Source: Jannaschia seosinensis (GTDB lineage: Bacteria > Pseudomonadota > Alphaproteobacteria > Rhodobacterales > Rhodobacteraceae). Taken from it: a stretch of DNA of 46,871 bases. Shown here piece by piece: positions 33,706-42,708 of the stretch. Every line of letters starts with the position of its first letter. Position 1 is the stretch's first letter. The position numbers and the translations under genes were made by a program. The DNA lies in NCBI RefSeq assembly GCF_001408515.1, contig NZ_CYPR01000206.1:1-46871 (forward strand), given 5' to 3'. Below the pieces are notes generated by a model that ran no database searches, was not told where the DNA came from, and saw nothing but the letters and a program-made list of their open reading frames with translations.

Positions 33706-34051
33706 GGCGTCTCCTCCCGTTGATTTGCCTAACTGCATGCAGAGGGACAGCGCCGGAGACGGATCCCCTGTTCCAAGTTCGCGGAGGCGAGTGTGGAACA
33801 CGTTACCGGCAAAGTTTCAGATCCAGTCAATAGCCGCGCCTCCGGCGGAAGAACAAAGGTTGCGCATCTCCGGATACATATGATCCTCAAGGCGCGTCGC
33901 GCTGCAACTTTCTATCCGCCGGAACGGCAATGCCCTGGGCGACACGGTTGGGCAGGAAACCGAGTGCCGGACCATTTCGCTTTTTGGCATCTCGGGATGG
34001 GCGAACAATTTGATGGCAGGACCCTAGGGCGTGAGGGGTTCCAAAATCACG
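33706..34051. other. Intergenic stretch between the flavodoxin-like and CDF genes
   Basis: About 346 bp upstream of the flavodoxin-like gene. It contains the Shine-Dalgarno sequence of that gene and no promoter I can recognise with confidence. Short frames on both strands are open but unfamiliar. Nothing else was seen. Confidence 0.5.
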
Positions 34052-34987
34052 TCAGGTTTCTTTCGCTGCCGCTTCGCCATGGCCGTAGAGGGCAGCGTTC
34101 TCATGCGCGTGCTCGGCATGCTCGAATTCGAGGCTCGAATGGGTAATGTCAAAGCGGTCCTCAAGCCGCTGCTTGATCTCGGCCTTTACCTCCGGAATCC
34201 GCGCCCAGCCCTTTTCGTTCAAGACCACATGACAATCGAGCGCGGCTTCATGCTCCTGCATCTGCCACAGATGCACGTGATGAACGTCCTGGACACCGTC
34301 CGTACTCCGCAATGTCTTGATGACCCTCTCGCCGTCGATATCGGGGGGGCTGCCCAGCATGAGCGTACGGATCGGGCTCCCGATTTCGCTGATGGCGAGA
34401 TAGAGGATATAAAGCGCGATACCGATGGTGATCGCCGGATCGACCCATCGCATGTCGTAAAGGATGATGAGCGCACCGCCCACGATCACGGCAACTGACG
34501 CGAGAGCATCCGAAAGGTTGTGCAGGAAAAGCGCGCGGATGTTCACGCTGCCCTTCTGCATCGAGTAGGTCAGGAGCGCGGTCAGCGTGTCGACCGCCAA
34601 TGCAACGCCTCCGATAATAACCACGGCCCAGCCGGCGACCTCGGTCGGGTCGATCATCCGCATCACGCCCTCGTAGATCAAGTAGGTGCCAACGAGGATC
34701 AGGGTTGTATAGTTGATCAGAGCGGCGACGATCTCGATCCGCCCGTATCCGAAGGTCATGCTCTGGTCGGCGGGCCGCCGGGCGATCTTGCGCGCTGCGA
34801 AGGCGATTACGAGCGAGGCCATATCCGAAAAGTTGTGCAGCGCATCGGCAATCAGGGCGAGGCTGCCGGACAGAATGCCGCCGACGACTTGCGCAACGGT
34901 CAGAAGGCCATTCGCCCAGATCGCGATCGAGACCCGCCGGTCACCGGATTTGGGATCGATATGAGCGTGGCCGTGAGCATGTGGCAT
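34052..34987 (-). CDS. Cation diffusion facilitator (CDF) metal exporter
   Basis: A 311-residue CDF protein with six predicted helices. Helices 2 and 5 have the zinc-site motifs HNFSD (residues about 51-55) and HNLSD, the HxxxD pattern for Zn, Cd or Co binding. The N-terminus is His-rich (MPHAHGHAHIDP) and the cytoplasmic C-terminal domain is complete. It exports divalent metals by proton exchange. The start ATG 34987 has GAGGAAAG behind it. The gene is solitary. With ZnuABC/Zur and the ZIP protein it completes a set of zinc uptake and export systems in the window. Confidence 0.92.
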   Translation of the reverse strand: MPHAHGHAHIDPKSGDRRVSIAIWANGLLTVAQVVGGILSGSLALIADALHNFSDMASLVIAFAARKIARRPADQSMTFGYGRIEIVAALINYTTLILVGTYLIYEGVMRMIDPTEVAGWAVVIIGGVALAVDTLTALLTYSMQKGSVNIRALFLHNLSDALASVAVIVGGALIILYDMRWVDPAITIGIALYILYLAISEIGSPIRTLMLGSPPDIDGERVIKTLRSTDGVQDVHHVHLWQMQEHEAALDCHVVLNEKGWARIPEVKAEIKQRLEDRFDITHSSLEFEHAEHAHENAALYGHGEAAAKET

Positions 34988-35559
34988 CGGCGCTTTCCTC
35001 AGTTTTCCTGTCCGCTCTTAACACGCAAACCGCACTCTTCGTTCAACCTGCCTCCCGGTCCGGTGGAGGAGCGCAAAGTCGTCGAAGCAACTCAAAGCCG
35101 CGAAACGATCGTCGAACGCATTTGCCGCGCCTTTCCGCAGTGGGCGCAACATTGGAGACTGACGACATCTCGCTTACGGCGGGTCTCGAAGCGACGTCTT
35201 TCAAAGGCGTCCGATGCGCCATTTCACGGGAAGCCGAATCCAAGGCTGCGGCAAAGGGAGGGCGCGGGAAGGGCGGCGAAACGGCGAGCTTGGCACCGGG
35301 GTCGCAACCGCCGCCCTTGGGCGACATTTGACGACGCGGGCTCGGTTGAGGCGATCGGGGTGCTGAAAACTGGGGAACGACAAGGGGAGCCAAGAGCCGA
35401 TCATGGCCGCGCGTGTTCCCTACGCCAAGGAGAGTTTCCGGTTCGCCGAAATCATCGGATTAACATCAAGGCCGCCGGACGCCGATGTTCCGTCGCCCAT
35501 GCTCGCGGCGACAAACAACATAGCGCTGGTGCTGCCGCCTGACCGTCCCCTGACGGATC
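34988..35559. other. Eroded stretch upstream of the CDF gene
   Basis: About 570 bp with frames open on both strands but none recognisable. It contains the upstream region of the CDF gene. It merges into the decayed IS5-family element at about 35564. It was probably shaped by transposition and decay. Confidence 0.5.
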
Positions 35560-35563
35560 ACGA

Positions 35564-36724
35564 GGCGGTGTTGCAGACAGCTAGAGCGAAGCGGAGAGCC
35601 ATGATGCGCCGGACAGTAAGGAGTTCCGGCGACTGCATCTACTGCCTGATAGCTGGATTTGCAGCAAGCAGCCGTAGGATCAAGCAGTTGATGGCAACTG
35701 GCATCAGTACTGCTTGTACCGCTGGAAGCGCATTGGCGAGAGTTTTAAAGTTGCGCCTGTCCGGCGCTCATGGGCTGAACAGGCTCGGCGGACCATCATG
35801 AACTGGGAGTCCGCGCCGGCAGGTCGGCCTGGCCGCCAGCGGACCTCCGGCGACGCTGCCAGGCAGGTCTGTCTGACGGTGAAGGTGCTACTCGGCATGC
35901 CCTTGCGCCCGACGCCGTTTGGCAAGCCTCACCGCCGCGAGCCTGTTGCGCTTGGTGGGCTCGATTGGACCGTGCCCGATTTCAGCACGCTGTCCGGCCG
36001 CCGGAAAACCTTGGCCGTCAAGATTTCTCGCCGGGCCCAAGGGCCCGCTGCATCTGCTGATTTCCTCTCGGGGCAGTGCTACGCAATGCCCTGTCGGGCA
36101 GTGGGCAGCACCGGCATCGAGGTCGAGGGTGAAAACGGGCGGTACGCGCGCAAGCATGGCGGGCCCAAACGGCGCATTCGCCATGGTCGCTCGGATTTGG
36201 GGCGCGGAATGGCTCACGGCGCAAGATCCCTCTCGGGATCGATACGGAAGCGCTGGAGGTTCGGGCCTTCGCGAGTGAGCGGGCGAACGCCAACGATCCG
36301 AGAGAGCCCGCGAACGCGAACGGGAGCCATGTCGGCGATGGTCGGCCGCGCAGCGCCACCGCTTCAAGCGCGCCGCGAACGTCCTGCCCGACCTTCTCAA
36401 CCGGATCCCGGTGGACCAGGAGATCGCAAGCGGCGCCCCGGCCGGAAACGAAGCTCCCCGAGCGTCGAAATACCTCGGCCGAACGATCTGGCGACACCGG
36501 AACGGGCACCACCGCCGATGCCGTGCCGGAGGCTAGGATGCTCTGCACGAAATCACTCGGGCGGGGCACGGCGCGGGGCTTTGCCCCACAGCCCGCGCAG
36601 ACCCAGCTCCGCATCGCCATCATGAACCGCCACACCGCACCTGGAATCCCAGTCACCGAGGCCATGGGACGAGATCCTCCGGGTAAAGGTGAACCTCCAC
36701 TCCGGGCTTTTGTGCAACAGAAGC
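35564..36724 (+). pseudogene. Decayed IS5-family (IS903-group) transposase element
   Basis: Several disconnected fragments of an IS5-family transposase occur in changing frames: DAARQVCLTVKVLLGMPLR, LDWTVPDFSTLSGRRKTLAV, ARKHGGPKRR, NVLPDLLNRIPVDQEIAS and the C-terminus RIAIMNRHTAPGIPVTEAMG. The first catalytic Asp region and the middle of the core are disrupted or deleted. Possible degenerate ends resembling GGCTTTGTTGCACAAA lie at about 35564 and 36709-36724. Frameshifts and deletions make it non-functional. It is the oldest-looking insertion in the window. Confidence 0.75.
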
Positions 36725-37160
36725 GTTCTGCGGGTGTCTCGGCTCGTCTATACGGAGGGGTGCGTTCTACAATTCCTTACCGCTGCTGGTTGAAGAAGGG
36801 TTGTATCTGTTCGATAACCTGCGCCGCCAACGACAGGCTCTCAGCAAAATTCTGATCGAACGCAGTGTGAAATCCGGCCGCCGGCGGCTCTGCCGGAGCA
36901 CTCGCCATTGCGATCAAAGGAGGCACCCCTGTCGTCGGCTGCACATTTCCGGCAATATGTGCGGGAAACGGACCGCCCGGCCGCAGATGCCCTGCGACTG
37001 CACATCAAAGCTTGTCCAACCGCTCCGCTTTTGCATGACCGGGCTGCCAATCCCGCCCCCTTGAGGGCACTGAACAAACCGCGCGGCTGTATTTCGGATC
37101 TGAACGGGTGCATTTGGTCTCATCGTTTGCGAACGATGTCGCCACTCAAAGGATTGACTG
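36725..37160. other. Stretch with one small open frame, upstream of the lipoprotein gene
   Basis: About 435 bp without an assigned gene. A minus-strand frame of 43 codons (36777-36908, ATG to TAA) codes for a peptide rich in Ala, Gln and Phe with an amphipathic C-terminal half (FAESLSLAAQVIEQIQPFF). It has no Shine-Dalgarno sequence. The rest shows nothing recognisable. Confidence 0.45.
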
Positions 37161-37544
37161 ATGCCAAGAAACAAGTCCCCCCTCGCCTTGACGGAGACAG
37201 GATCACCGCGTCCATCAAGGCGCTCCGCTGTAATGGCTGGAACGACGGTAGTGTCGGGGAGGACGCTCGTGCTTTCGGCACTTCTCCTCACGCTCGGTGC
37301 CTGCGCCGTTCCAGTCGAGCAAGTAGGTGTCGGGCCCTCGGGCTTCATCGAAGATCTGCCCGAACGCGTCGTCGAGCTTGCGGCGCCGGATCAGGATCTG
37401 GAGACCGTGCGCCTGATGCGGGAAGATGGCTGCTATTGGTACCAATATGTCGGGCCGGTGGAGACCACGATGCTGCCGCTGCGCACGACTGACGGCAAAC
37501 CGATCTGCAATCGGCGCGCGGGTGCCGCGCCGGTTGCCGCGTGA
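37161..37544 (+). CDS. Small predicted lipoprotein, function unknown
   Basis: A 127-residue frame with a lipobox (LTLGAC, Cys48) after a hydrophobic stretch (TLVLSALLL). The mature part has about 80 residues with a Cys pair and the segment CYWYQYVGPVETTMLPLR. ATG 37161 has AAGGA at a good distance. It gives a long 33-residue leader before the hydrophobic stretch, so ATG 37233 is the likelier signal-peptide start, though it lacks a Shine-Dalgarno sequence. Similar small lipoproteins occur in Rhodobacteraceae genomes without assigned role. A convergent hairpin at 37585 separates it from the L,D-transpeptidase. Confidence 0.65.
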   Translation: MPRNKSPLALTETGSPRPSRRSAVMAGTTVVSGRTLVLSALLLTLGACAVPVEQVGVGPSGFIEDLPERVVELAAPDQDLETVRLMREDGCYWYQYVGPVETTMLPLRTTDGKPICNRRAGAAPVAA

Positions 37545-37584
37545 CCGGCGGGGCCCTTCGCGAGTTGCCGGTAAAGTGATGCTC

Positions 37585-37615
37585 CACTCGCGGGCGCCGG
37601 GCGCGGCCGCGAGTG
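37585..37615. terminator. Convergent hairpin between lipoprotein and L,D-transpeptidase genes
   Basis: CACTCGCGG (37585-37593) and CCGCGAGTG (37607-37615) form a perfect 9-bp stem with a 13-base loop. It lies between converging stops (37544 and 37662). There is no T tract, so intrinsic termination would depend on the very stable GC stem or on Rho. Confidence 0.5.
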
Positions 37616-37661
37616 TCCGATCGCAAAACGATCCGCCCCGTGCACCCGAGGCGGCGTCTCC

Positions 37662-38303
37662 TCAGGCGGGATAGAGGTGAGCGGTGACGCCGGTATCGAC
37701 CTGCTCATAGAGGTCGTTGATGTGGGGCATGATCATGCGCACGCATCCTGAACTCGCACGGCTCCCGATCGAGCGTGGCTGCGGCGTGCCGTGGATTCGC
37801 AGGTACGTGTCCCGGTTGCCGACATAGAGGTATAACGCCCGCGAGCCGAGCGCATTGCTGGGACCCGGTTCCACGCCACCGGCAAATTGCGCATAGGCTT
37901 CGGGCTGTCGGCGGATCATGTTCTGCGTGGGCGTCCAGCGCGGCCACTTCACCTTGCGCCGGATCTTGTAGGTGCCCGCTTGGTACAGACCGTCGCGTCC
38001 GAGGGCGACGCCGTAGCGCATGGCCGTTCCGCCCTCTTCGATGTGGTAGAGATACCGCGCCACCGCATCGACATGGATGTCCCCGGGCACGAGGTCGGCC
38101 CGTGCCTCGACCCGCTGCGGCAGAAGGCGCGGGTGAATCCCCCAAGGGTTCGTCGTTGCGGGATCGTAGTTCCGCGGCGTCACCTGCGCATCCCAAGCCG
38201 CCTGCTGCGCCTCCGACGGCCGGGCACTCGCGAGGGCCGGTCCGGCCACCGGGGACGAGAACAGGGCGGCGGTTGTCAGGATGAAATGGCGTCTGGTCAG
38301 CAC
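37662..38303 (-). CDS. L,D-transpeptidase (YkuD/ErfK family), exported
   Basis: A 213-residue protein. A twin-arginine-like signal (LTRRHFIL) and a hydrophobic stretch ending ALASA precede the YkuD domain. The catalytic signature HGTPQPRSIGSRASSGCVRM spans about residues 173-192, with the active Cys in SSGCVRM. It cross-links or anchors peptidoglycan in the periplasm. The start is GTG 38303, because the signal begins there and GGAAG precedes it; no upstream in-frame ATG is better placed. The gene is single on the minus strand. Confidence 0.92.
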   Translation of the reverse strand: MLTRRHFILTTAALFSSPVAGPALASARPSEAQQAAWDAQVTPRNYDPATTNPWGIHPRLLPQRVEARADLVPGDIHVDAVARYLYHIEEGGTAMRYGVALGRDGLYQAGTYKIRRKVKWPRWTPTQNMIRRQPEAYAQFAGGVEPGPSNALGSRALYLYVGNRDTYLRIHGTPQPRSIGSRASSGCVRMIMPHINDLYEQVDTGVTAHLYPA

Positions 38304-38551
38304 GGCTCGACTTCCTTTTGTGATGCGTCCTTATCCCAAACAAAGGTCGCGATGGAAAGTTCGGCGCCGTGGCGGTGGCACAAGATCATGTGAACCGGGT
38401 CTCATGCGCATCCGGCGCAACGGGCAAAACCGTTGGTAGCATGAGACAAGCCCGCGATGCGTCGGCGGCAGCCAGGCCCGCGGATCTGACTAGTTGCAAA
38501 TCGTTCGCAAGAAGGGTCTACCTCTCCCGGAATGATTTCGTGGAGTGTAGC

Positions 38552-39334
38552 GTGACCGATCTTTCCCCTGTCGCTCTTGGTTTTCTGGGCAGCCTGATCG
38601 CCGGGTCCATGACCGCGGCAGGCGCGCTTCCGGTACTCTTCGGCCGCGTTCCCTCGCGCGGGACGCGCGACCTGTCGCTGGGTTTTGCGGCGGGCGTGAT
38701 GCTGGCGGCGTCGTTCTTCTCGCTGATCATTCCCGCCCTCGACGCAGCAGAGCCGCAATACGACAACGGGGCTGCACCGGCCGCCATCGTATGCGTGGCG
38801 ATCCTGCTCGGCATGGGAGCCGTGGCGCTCATGAACGAAAGGCTGCCGCATGAGCATTTCAGCATGGGACGCGAAGGGCCCGAAGCGGCCTCGCTTCGGC
38901 GTGTCTGGCTGTTCATCATCGCCATCACGATCCACAATTTTCCCGAAGGGCTCGCCGTCGGCGTCGGGTTCGGATCGGGCGGCCTGGAGGGCGGCATGCC
39001 TCTGGCCATCGGGATCGGATTGCAGAATGCGCCCGAAGGCTTGGCCGTGGCCGTCGCACTTCTGGGAGAGGGTTATTCCAAGCTGCGCGCCTGGGGTATC
39101 GCCGGCCTGACCGGCCTTGTGGAGCCCATCGGCGGCGTGCTCGGGGCCGGCATCATCACCCTGTCCGAACCGCTCCTGCCTTGGGGCCTCGCCTTCGCGG
39201 CGGGCGCAATGCTCTACGTAATCAGCCACGAGATCATTCCCGAAACCCACCGCAGCGGGCATCAGAACAAGGCGACGCTCGGCCTGTCGGTCGGCCTTGT
39301 CCTGATGCTGTTCCTTGACGTGTGGCTCGGGTGA
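38552..39334 (+). CDS. ZIP-family metal transporter (GufA/ZupT-like)
   Basis: A 260-residue ZIP protein with eight predicted helices. The metal path in helices 4 and 5 shows ITIHNFPEGLAVGVGFG and IGLQNAPEGLAVAVAL, the HN-PEG pattern of the family. A His-containing loop (LPHEHFSMGREG) lies between helices 3 and 4. It imports divalent metals, probably zinc or iron. The start is GTG 38552 (TDLSPVALG), with GGAG seven bases before it; upstream in-frame codons to 38369 would add an implausible N-terminus. No Zur box is visible upstream. Confidence 0.9.
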   Translation: MTDLSPVALGFLGSLIAGSMTAAGALPVLFGRVPSRGTRDLSLGFAAGVMLAASFFSLIIPALDAAEPQYDNGAAPAAIVCVAILLGMGAVALMNERLPHEHFSMGREGPEAASLRRVWLFIIAITIHNFPEGLAVGVGFGSGGLEGGMPLAIGIGLQNAPEGLAVAVALLGEGYSKLRAWGIAGLTGLVEPIGGVLGAGIITLSEPLLPWGLAFAAGAMLYVISHEIIPETHRSGHQNKATLGLSVGLVLMLFLDVWLG

Positions 39335-39458
39335 CAGGAGGCGCAGCCTGCGGTGGCGCCTGAGATCGCACGACCGAGGGGCTTTAACGGAGGGCGGCCG
39401 TGGCTGGACCAGCAGGCCGACCTTCTGCTCGATACCGGTAACGACTCATTGGATAGTC

Positions 39459-40517
39459 TCACTCACGCGCCGGCTGCGGAAAGGCGTTCCGCCATCTTCG
39501 CGTGAAGATCTCACGCTTGTCGGCATCCATCGCCACCAGAAGGGCCGGCGTCAGGCCGACGAGGCGCTCCAGGGTCGCGACGGCGCCCGAGACTTCGATC
39601 TGGGCGCCGTCCTCCCCCTCGATCGGCACGATCAGATCCGCGTTCACCAAATCCACGCGCCCCGCATCGGAGAGCAGATAGTCGATGAAATCCTCTGCCA
39701 CGTCCTTTCCCGTCGCTGCGGCGGGAATCATTGCGGCGCGGGTCAGGATCAGCGTGTAATCTTCCGGCGCAACGACGCCGAGACGGACATCCTCGCGCGC
39801 CCGCTGCAAGGCGTAGGAGCCGAGAACGTTATAGGCGACGAGGTATTCACCGGACGCCACCGCGTCGATGATCTCGGCCGAACAACAGGTGGCGACGGCG
39901 CCGCTGCGTCCGAATGCCTCCATCAGGCCGCCGAAGGTCGTCGCCTCGAGCGAGTCGCTGAAGGCCAGCAGGAAACCCAGCCCTGAATCCTCGATATCGT
40001 AGGTTGCGACGCGGCCGACGAAAGGATTTCCAGCGGGACGCAACAGGTCGAGCAGGTCGAAACGTGACCGCGGAACGTCCTGCGGCGCGACAAGGTCGCG
40101 GTTGTAGACCATTACGGCGGGTTCCCGCGTGATGCCCCAAAGCTGATCGCGCCATTCAAGCCGGGGCGAAAGACCGGCGGTCGCGGCCGAGGAATGGCTG
40201 GAGGCGCAGCCCCGGTTCACCAGCTCGACCATATGATGGGCGGCGGAACTGATCACGAGATCGGCGCCCGAGCGATCTTTGGCGCAGTCCTCGCGCGTCA
40301 GGGCGTACAGGTCGTTCGAACCCCATTGCTCATAGACGATGCGCGTCGCGGGGCGGGTCTGGAGGAACGCCTCGATGACCGGACCGAACACGTCGAGATC
40401 GGTCGTGCCGCGCAGGGTTGCGGTGCGCTCCGCTCCGTCGGGACCGAATGCGGCCCTCAGTTCGGCACATTCCGCAGGGATCGGCAGCCAAGTAAAGAGA
40501 AGAAACAGGATTTTCAC
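39459..40517 (-). CDS. Periplasmic substrate-binding protein co-encoded with TctDE
   Basis: A 352-residue extracellular solute-binding protein of the iron/polyamine ABC class, with a signal peptide (residues 1-18, LLFTWLPIPAECA). Segments GTTDLDVFGPVIEAFLQTRP, GADLVISSAAHHMVELV and the two-domain hinge are typical. It starts at GTG 40517, overlapping the tctE stop as GTGA, so it is translated with the sensor kinase. No permease gene accompanies it. It probably presents a ligand to the sensor kinase instead of feeding a transporter, as seen in related TctDE loci. That role is inference. Confidence 0.82.
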   Translation of the reverse strand: MKILFLLFTWLPIPAECAELRAAFGPDGAERTATLRGTTDLDVFGPVIEAFLQTRPATRIVYEQWGSNDLYALTREDCAKDRSGADLVISSAAHHMVELVNRGCASSHSSAATAGLSPRLEWRDQLWGITREPAVMVYNRDLVAPQDVPRSRFDLLDLLRPAGNPFVGRVATYDIEDSGLGFLLAFSDSLEATTFGGLMEAFGRSGAVATCCSAEIIDAVASGEYLVAYNVLGSYALQRAREDVRLGVVAPEDYTLILTRAAMIPAAATGKDVAEDFIDYLLSDAGRVDLVNADLIVPIEGEDGAQIEVSGAVATLERLVGLTPALLVAMDADKREIFTRRWRNAFPQPARE

Positions 40518-41884
40518 ACTGCGATCCCCGGCAGGTCGAGCGAGACGATGAAACGGTTTCCGTCGCTGCGCATCGCGATTTCGCCACCATGACCTTCGGC
40601 GACCTCGCGGGCGATGGCGAGGCCGATGCCGGAACCGGCGCCCGGGCCGGCCTTCGCGTAGCGGGCGCTGAGCACGACGCCCGGGTCGGGGCCCCCGCCG
40701 AGGTCGCTGACCCAGATGCGCACCGTCGAGCCGTTCTCGACGCCCAGCCGGATCGGCGGCCGACCGTGCCGAAGCGCGTTCGTCAGCAGGTTCTTGACCG
40801 CCTCGATAAGCGAGAGCGTGTCGCCCCTGACCATGACGGGAACATCTGGCAGTTCGAGCGCAATCTCGGTTCCGGCGGCGAGGAAGAGGTCGTCGCAGGC
40901 TTCGACGGCCTCCACGGCAACATCGCGCAGATCGAGTGGCGCCACCGGGGCGGTGTCGGCGCGGTGGATGATCATGGCGCGGCTGAGAAGCTGGTCCAGC
41001 AATCCGCCCAGACCGACCGCACGCGCCTCGATCCGGCTGACGATGCGGTCGCGTCGCGCGGGGTCAGTCTCGCTCGCGGCAAGTTGCGCCTGCGCCCGGA
41101 TCGCGGCGACATGCGTCCGAAGCTGATGCGCCGCATCGCCGATCAACTTGCCGGTCGCAACGCTCTGCCGGTCGAGCCGGGCCATGAAATCGTTGAGGGA
41201 AGTGAGCATGGTCGCCACCTCTGCGGGTGCCGACAGCGACAGGGGCGTGAGGTCTGTCGGCTGCCGCGCGGCCAGCGCCGCCCCGATGCGCGGCAGGGGC
41301 CGAAGCGCGCGACTGACGACAAGCCAGCCGAACAGGGCCATTACACCACCGGCGACTCCGAGGACCAGAAGCGCGTTCCGGGCGATGTCGCGGGCGAATT
41401 CGCGGCGCGCCAGGAGCGTATGCCCCACCACGACGCGAACAGGACCGGAATAGCTTCGCTCGGCGAAACGGCGGGTGAAGACGACGTAGCGGGCCGGCTC
41501 GGTGCCGAAGCTTCCGTCGAGAAATACGCTCTCGTCGCCGCCCCTGATCTCGGGCAGCGGAGCGGTCGGATCGCCGGTCAGGGTCGTCCCGTCCGGTCCC
41601 ACCACGCGGTAGCGGATGCGATCGTCGGGGGCGAGCGACAGAAGCTCGAAGGCCGAGACGGGCATGTCCACCAGCGCCCGTCCATCGCGGACGGTGATCG
41701 TCTCGGCAATATCGGCCGCGGCTCCCAGAAGCAGGCGGTCATAGGCTTCGCGCGCGGCTTGGCGGCCGTAGGCCAAGGCTGCGATCAGGACCAGAACGCC
41801 CCCCAGAAGGAGAACCGCCGTAATCGCAAGCGCAACGCGGTTCCTCAGCGACAGAGTCGCCCGCACGTCGCCGGTCTCAGCCAT
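40514..41884 (-). CDS. tctE: TctE-like sensor histidine kinase
   Basis: A 456-residue sensor kinase. Two transmembrane helices (about 17-38 and 170-190) enclose a periplasmic sensor domain, followed by HAMP, DHp and ATPase domains. The phospho-acceptor is His253 in DAAHQLRTHVAAI. The N box (NLLTNALRHG), G1 (DLGGGPD) and G2 (GSGIGLAIA) are intact. The residue after the conserved Thr, normally Pro, is His (His258). It overlaps tctD by 8 bp and the binding-protein gene by 3 bp. It should phosphorylate TctD in response to tricarboxylates or related acids. Confidence 0.9.
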   Translation of the reverse strand: MAETGDVRATLSLRNRVALAITAVLLLGGVLVLIAALAYGRQAAREAYDRLLLGAAADIAETITVRDGRALVDMPVSAFELLSLAPDDRIRYRVVGPDGTTLTGDPTAPLPEIRGGDESVFLDGSFGTEPARYVVFTRRFAERSYSGPVRVVVGHTLLARREFARDIARNALLVLGVAGGVMALFGWLVVSRALRPLPRIGAALAARQPTDLTPLSLSAPAEVATMLTSLNDFMARLDRQSVATGKLIGDAAHQLRTHVAAIRAQAQLAASETDPARRDRIVSRIEARAVGLGGLLDQLLSRAMIIHRADTAPVAPLDLRDVAVEAVEACDDLFLAAGTEIALELPDVPVMVRGDTLSLIEAVKNLLTNALRHGRPPIRLGVENGSTVRIWVSDLGGGPDPGVVLSARYAKAGPGAGSGIGLAIAREVAEGHGGEIAMRSDGNRFIVSLDLPGIAV

Positions 41885-42551
41885 CGGTGGTTTCGAGCCG
41901 GTAGCCGAGCCCCCGATGCGTCTCGATCCTCACGCGCGATCCCGCAAGCTTCTTGCGCAGCCGCGCGATGTAGAGCTCGACGGTATTCGTTCCGACCTCG
42001 GAGCGGTCGAACGAGAACAGCCCGTCGAAAAGCCGCTCCTTGGACAGGATGCGGCCCTGTTGAGACAGCATGATATTCAGCAGCGTCATCTCGCGGCGCG
42101 TCATCCGCACGGGGATGCCCCCGATACGGACGGATCGGCCCGTCGGATCGAAGGCGAGATCGCCGAGCGTCATCGAGTTGTCGGCATGCCCCTTCTCACG
42201 GCGCAGCAGTACGCGAAGCCGGGCCTCAAGTTCGCGCAGGTCGAACGGTTTGACGAGGTAGTCATCGGCCCCGTCATCCAGCGCCTCAACGCGTGCCATG
42301 ACCTCGAACTCCGCCGTCAGCATGAGGATCGGCGTGCCGTCGCCGCTTCGACGCAGGGTCCTGAGAAATTCGCGCCCGTCCCCGTCCGGCAGATCGATGT
42401 CGAGGATGATCGCGTCGTAATCCTGCACGGCCAGGGCGGCGTCGGCTTCGCTCAGGTTGGGAGCCAGATCGCAGGCGAACCCCGCGCGGTCGAGACTCGC
42501 CCCGACGGCCTCGGCGACATCGGTCGTATCTTCGACGATCAGGACGCGCAT
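41877..42551 (-). CDS. tctD: TctD-like response regulator (OmpR family)
   Basis: A 224-residue OmpR-family regulator. The receiver domain has the acidic pocket (VED), phosphorylation Asp51 in IILDIDLPDGDG and Lys of YLVKPFD. The C-terminal winged helix (REMTLLNIMLSQQGRILSKERLF, TVELYIARLRKKL) binds DNA. It starts at ATG 42551, 157 bp from the divergent tctC. It likely activates tctCBA through the direct repeats at 42622-42640. Confidence 0.92.
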   Translation of the reverse strand: MRVLIVEDTTDVAEAVGASLDRAGFACDLAPNLSEADAALAVQDYDAIILDIDLPDGDGREFLRTLRRSGDGTPILMLTAEFEVMARVEALDDGADDYLVKPFDLRELEARLRVLLRREKGHADNSMTLGDLAFDPTGRSVRIGGIPVRMTRREMTLLNIMLSQQGRILSKERLFDGLFSFDRSEVGTNTVELYIARLRKKLAGSRVRIETHRGLGYRLETTDG

Positions 42552-42621
42552 GCATTCGCTCCTTTGAAGGTGGACGTTATTCCGGGCGCCGAGCCGCGGA
42601 AAGTGCCCATTCCCTGAGCAT

Positions 42622-42640
42622 GACAGGTTGACGACAGGTT
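42622..42640. promoter_or_regulatory. Tandem direct repeat, candidate TctD operator
   Basis: GACAGGTT occurs twice (42622-42629 and 42633-42640) with an 11-bp period in the tctD-tctC divergent region. One-helical-turn direct repeats are the usual target of OmpR-family dimers. The site lies about 70 bp upstream of tctC. Confidence 0.6.
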
Positions 42641-42708
42641 CGCCGCCTAAAACCGGCGCATGGCCGGCGGCAAGGAGGGCTGCCGGTTTCAGTCCTGTGG
42701 AGGAATAC

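Noticed and set aside
33770-33800. EcfG-like promoter before the flavodoxin-like gene
   Set aside because: A GGAAC element exists on the minus strand but no CGTT-like -10 element follows at the right distance.
33793-34146. Plus-strand 117-codon frame between the flavodoxin-like and CDF genes
   Set aside because: Runs into the CDF gene on the opposite strand and shows no family similarity.
35403-35801. Plus-strand 132-codon frame
   Set aside because: Overlaps the decayed IS5 element and has no recognisable domain or ribosome binding site; treated as part of the eroded stretch.
39339-39361. Hairpin AGGCGC/GCGCCT between the ZIP and binding-protein genes
   Set aside because: A short stem with a long loop and no T tract; no better than chance in GC-rich DNA.
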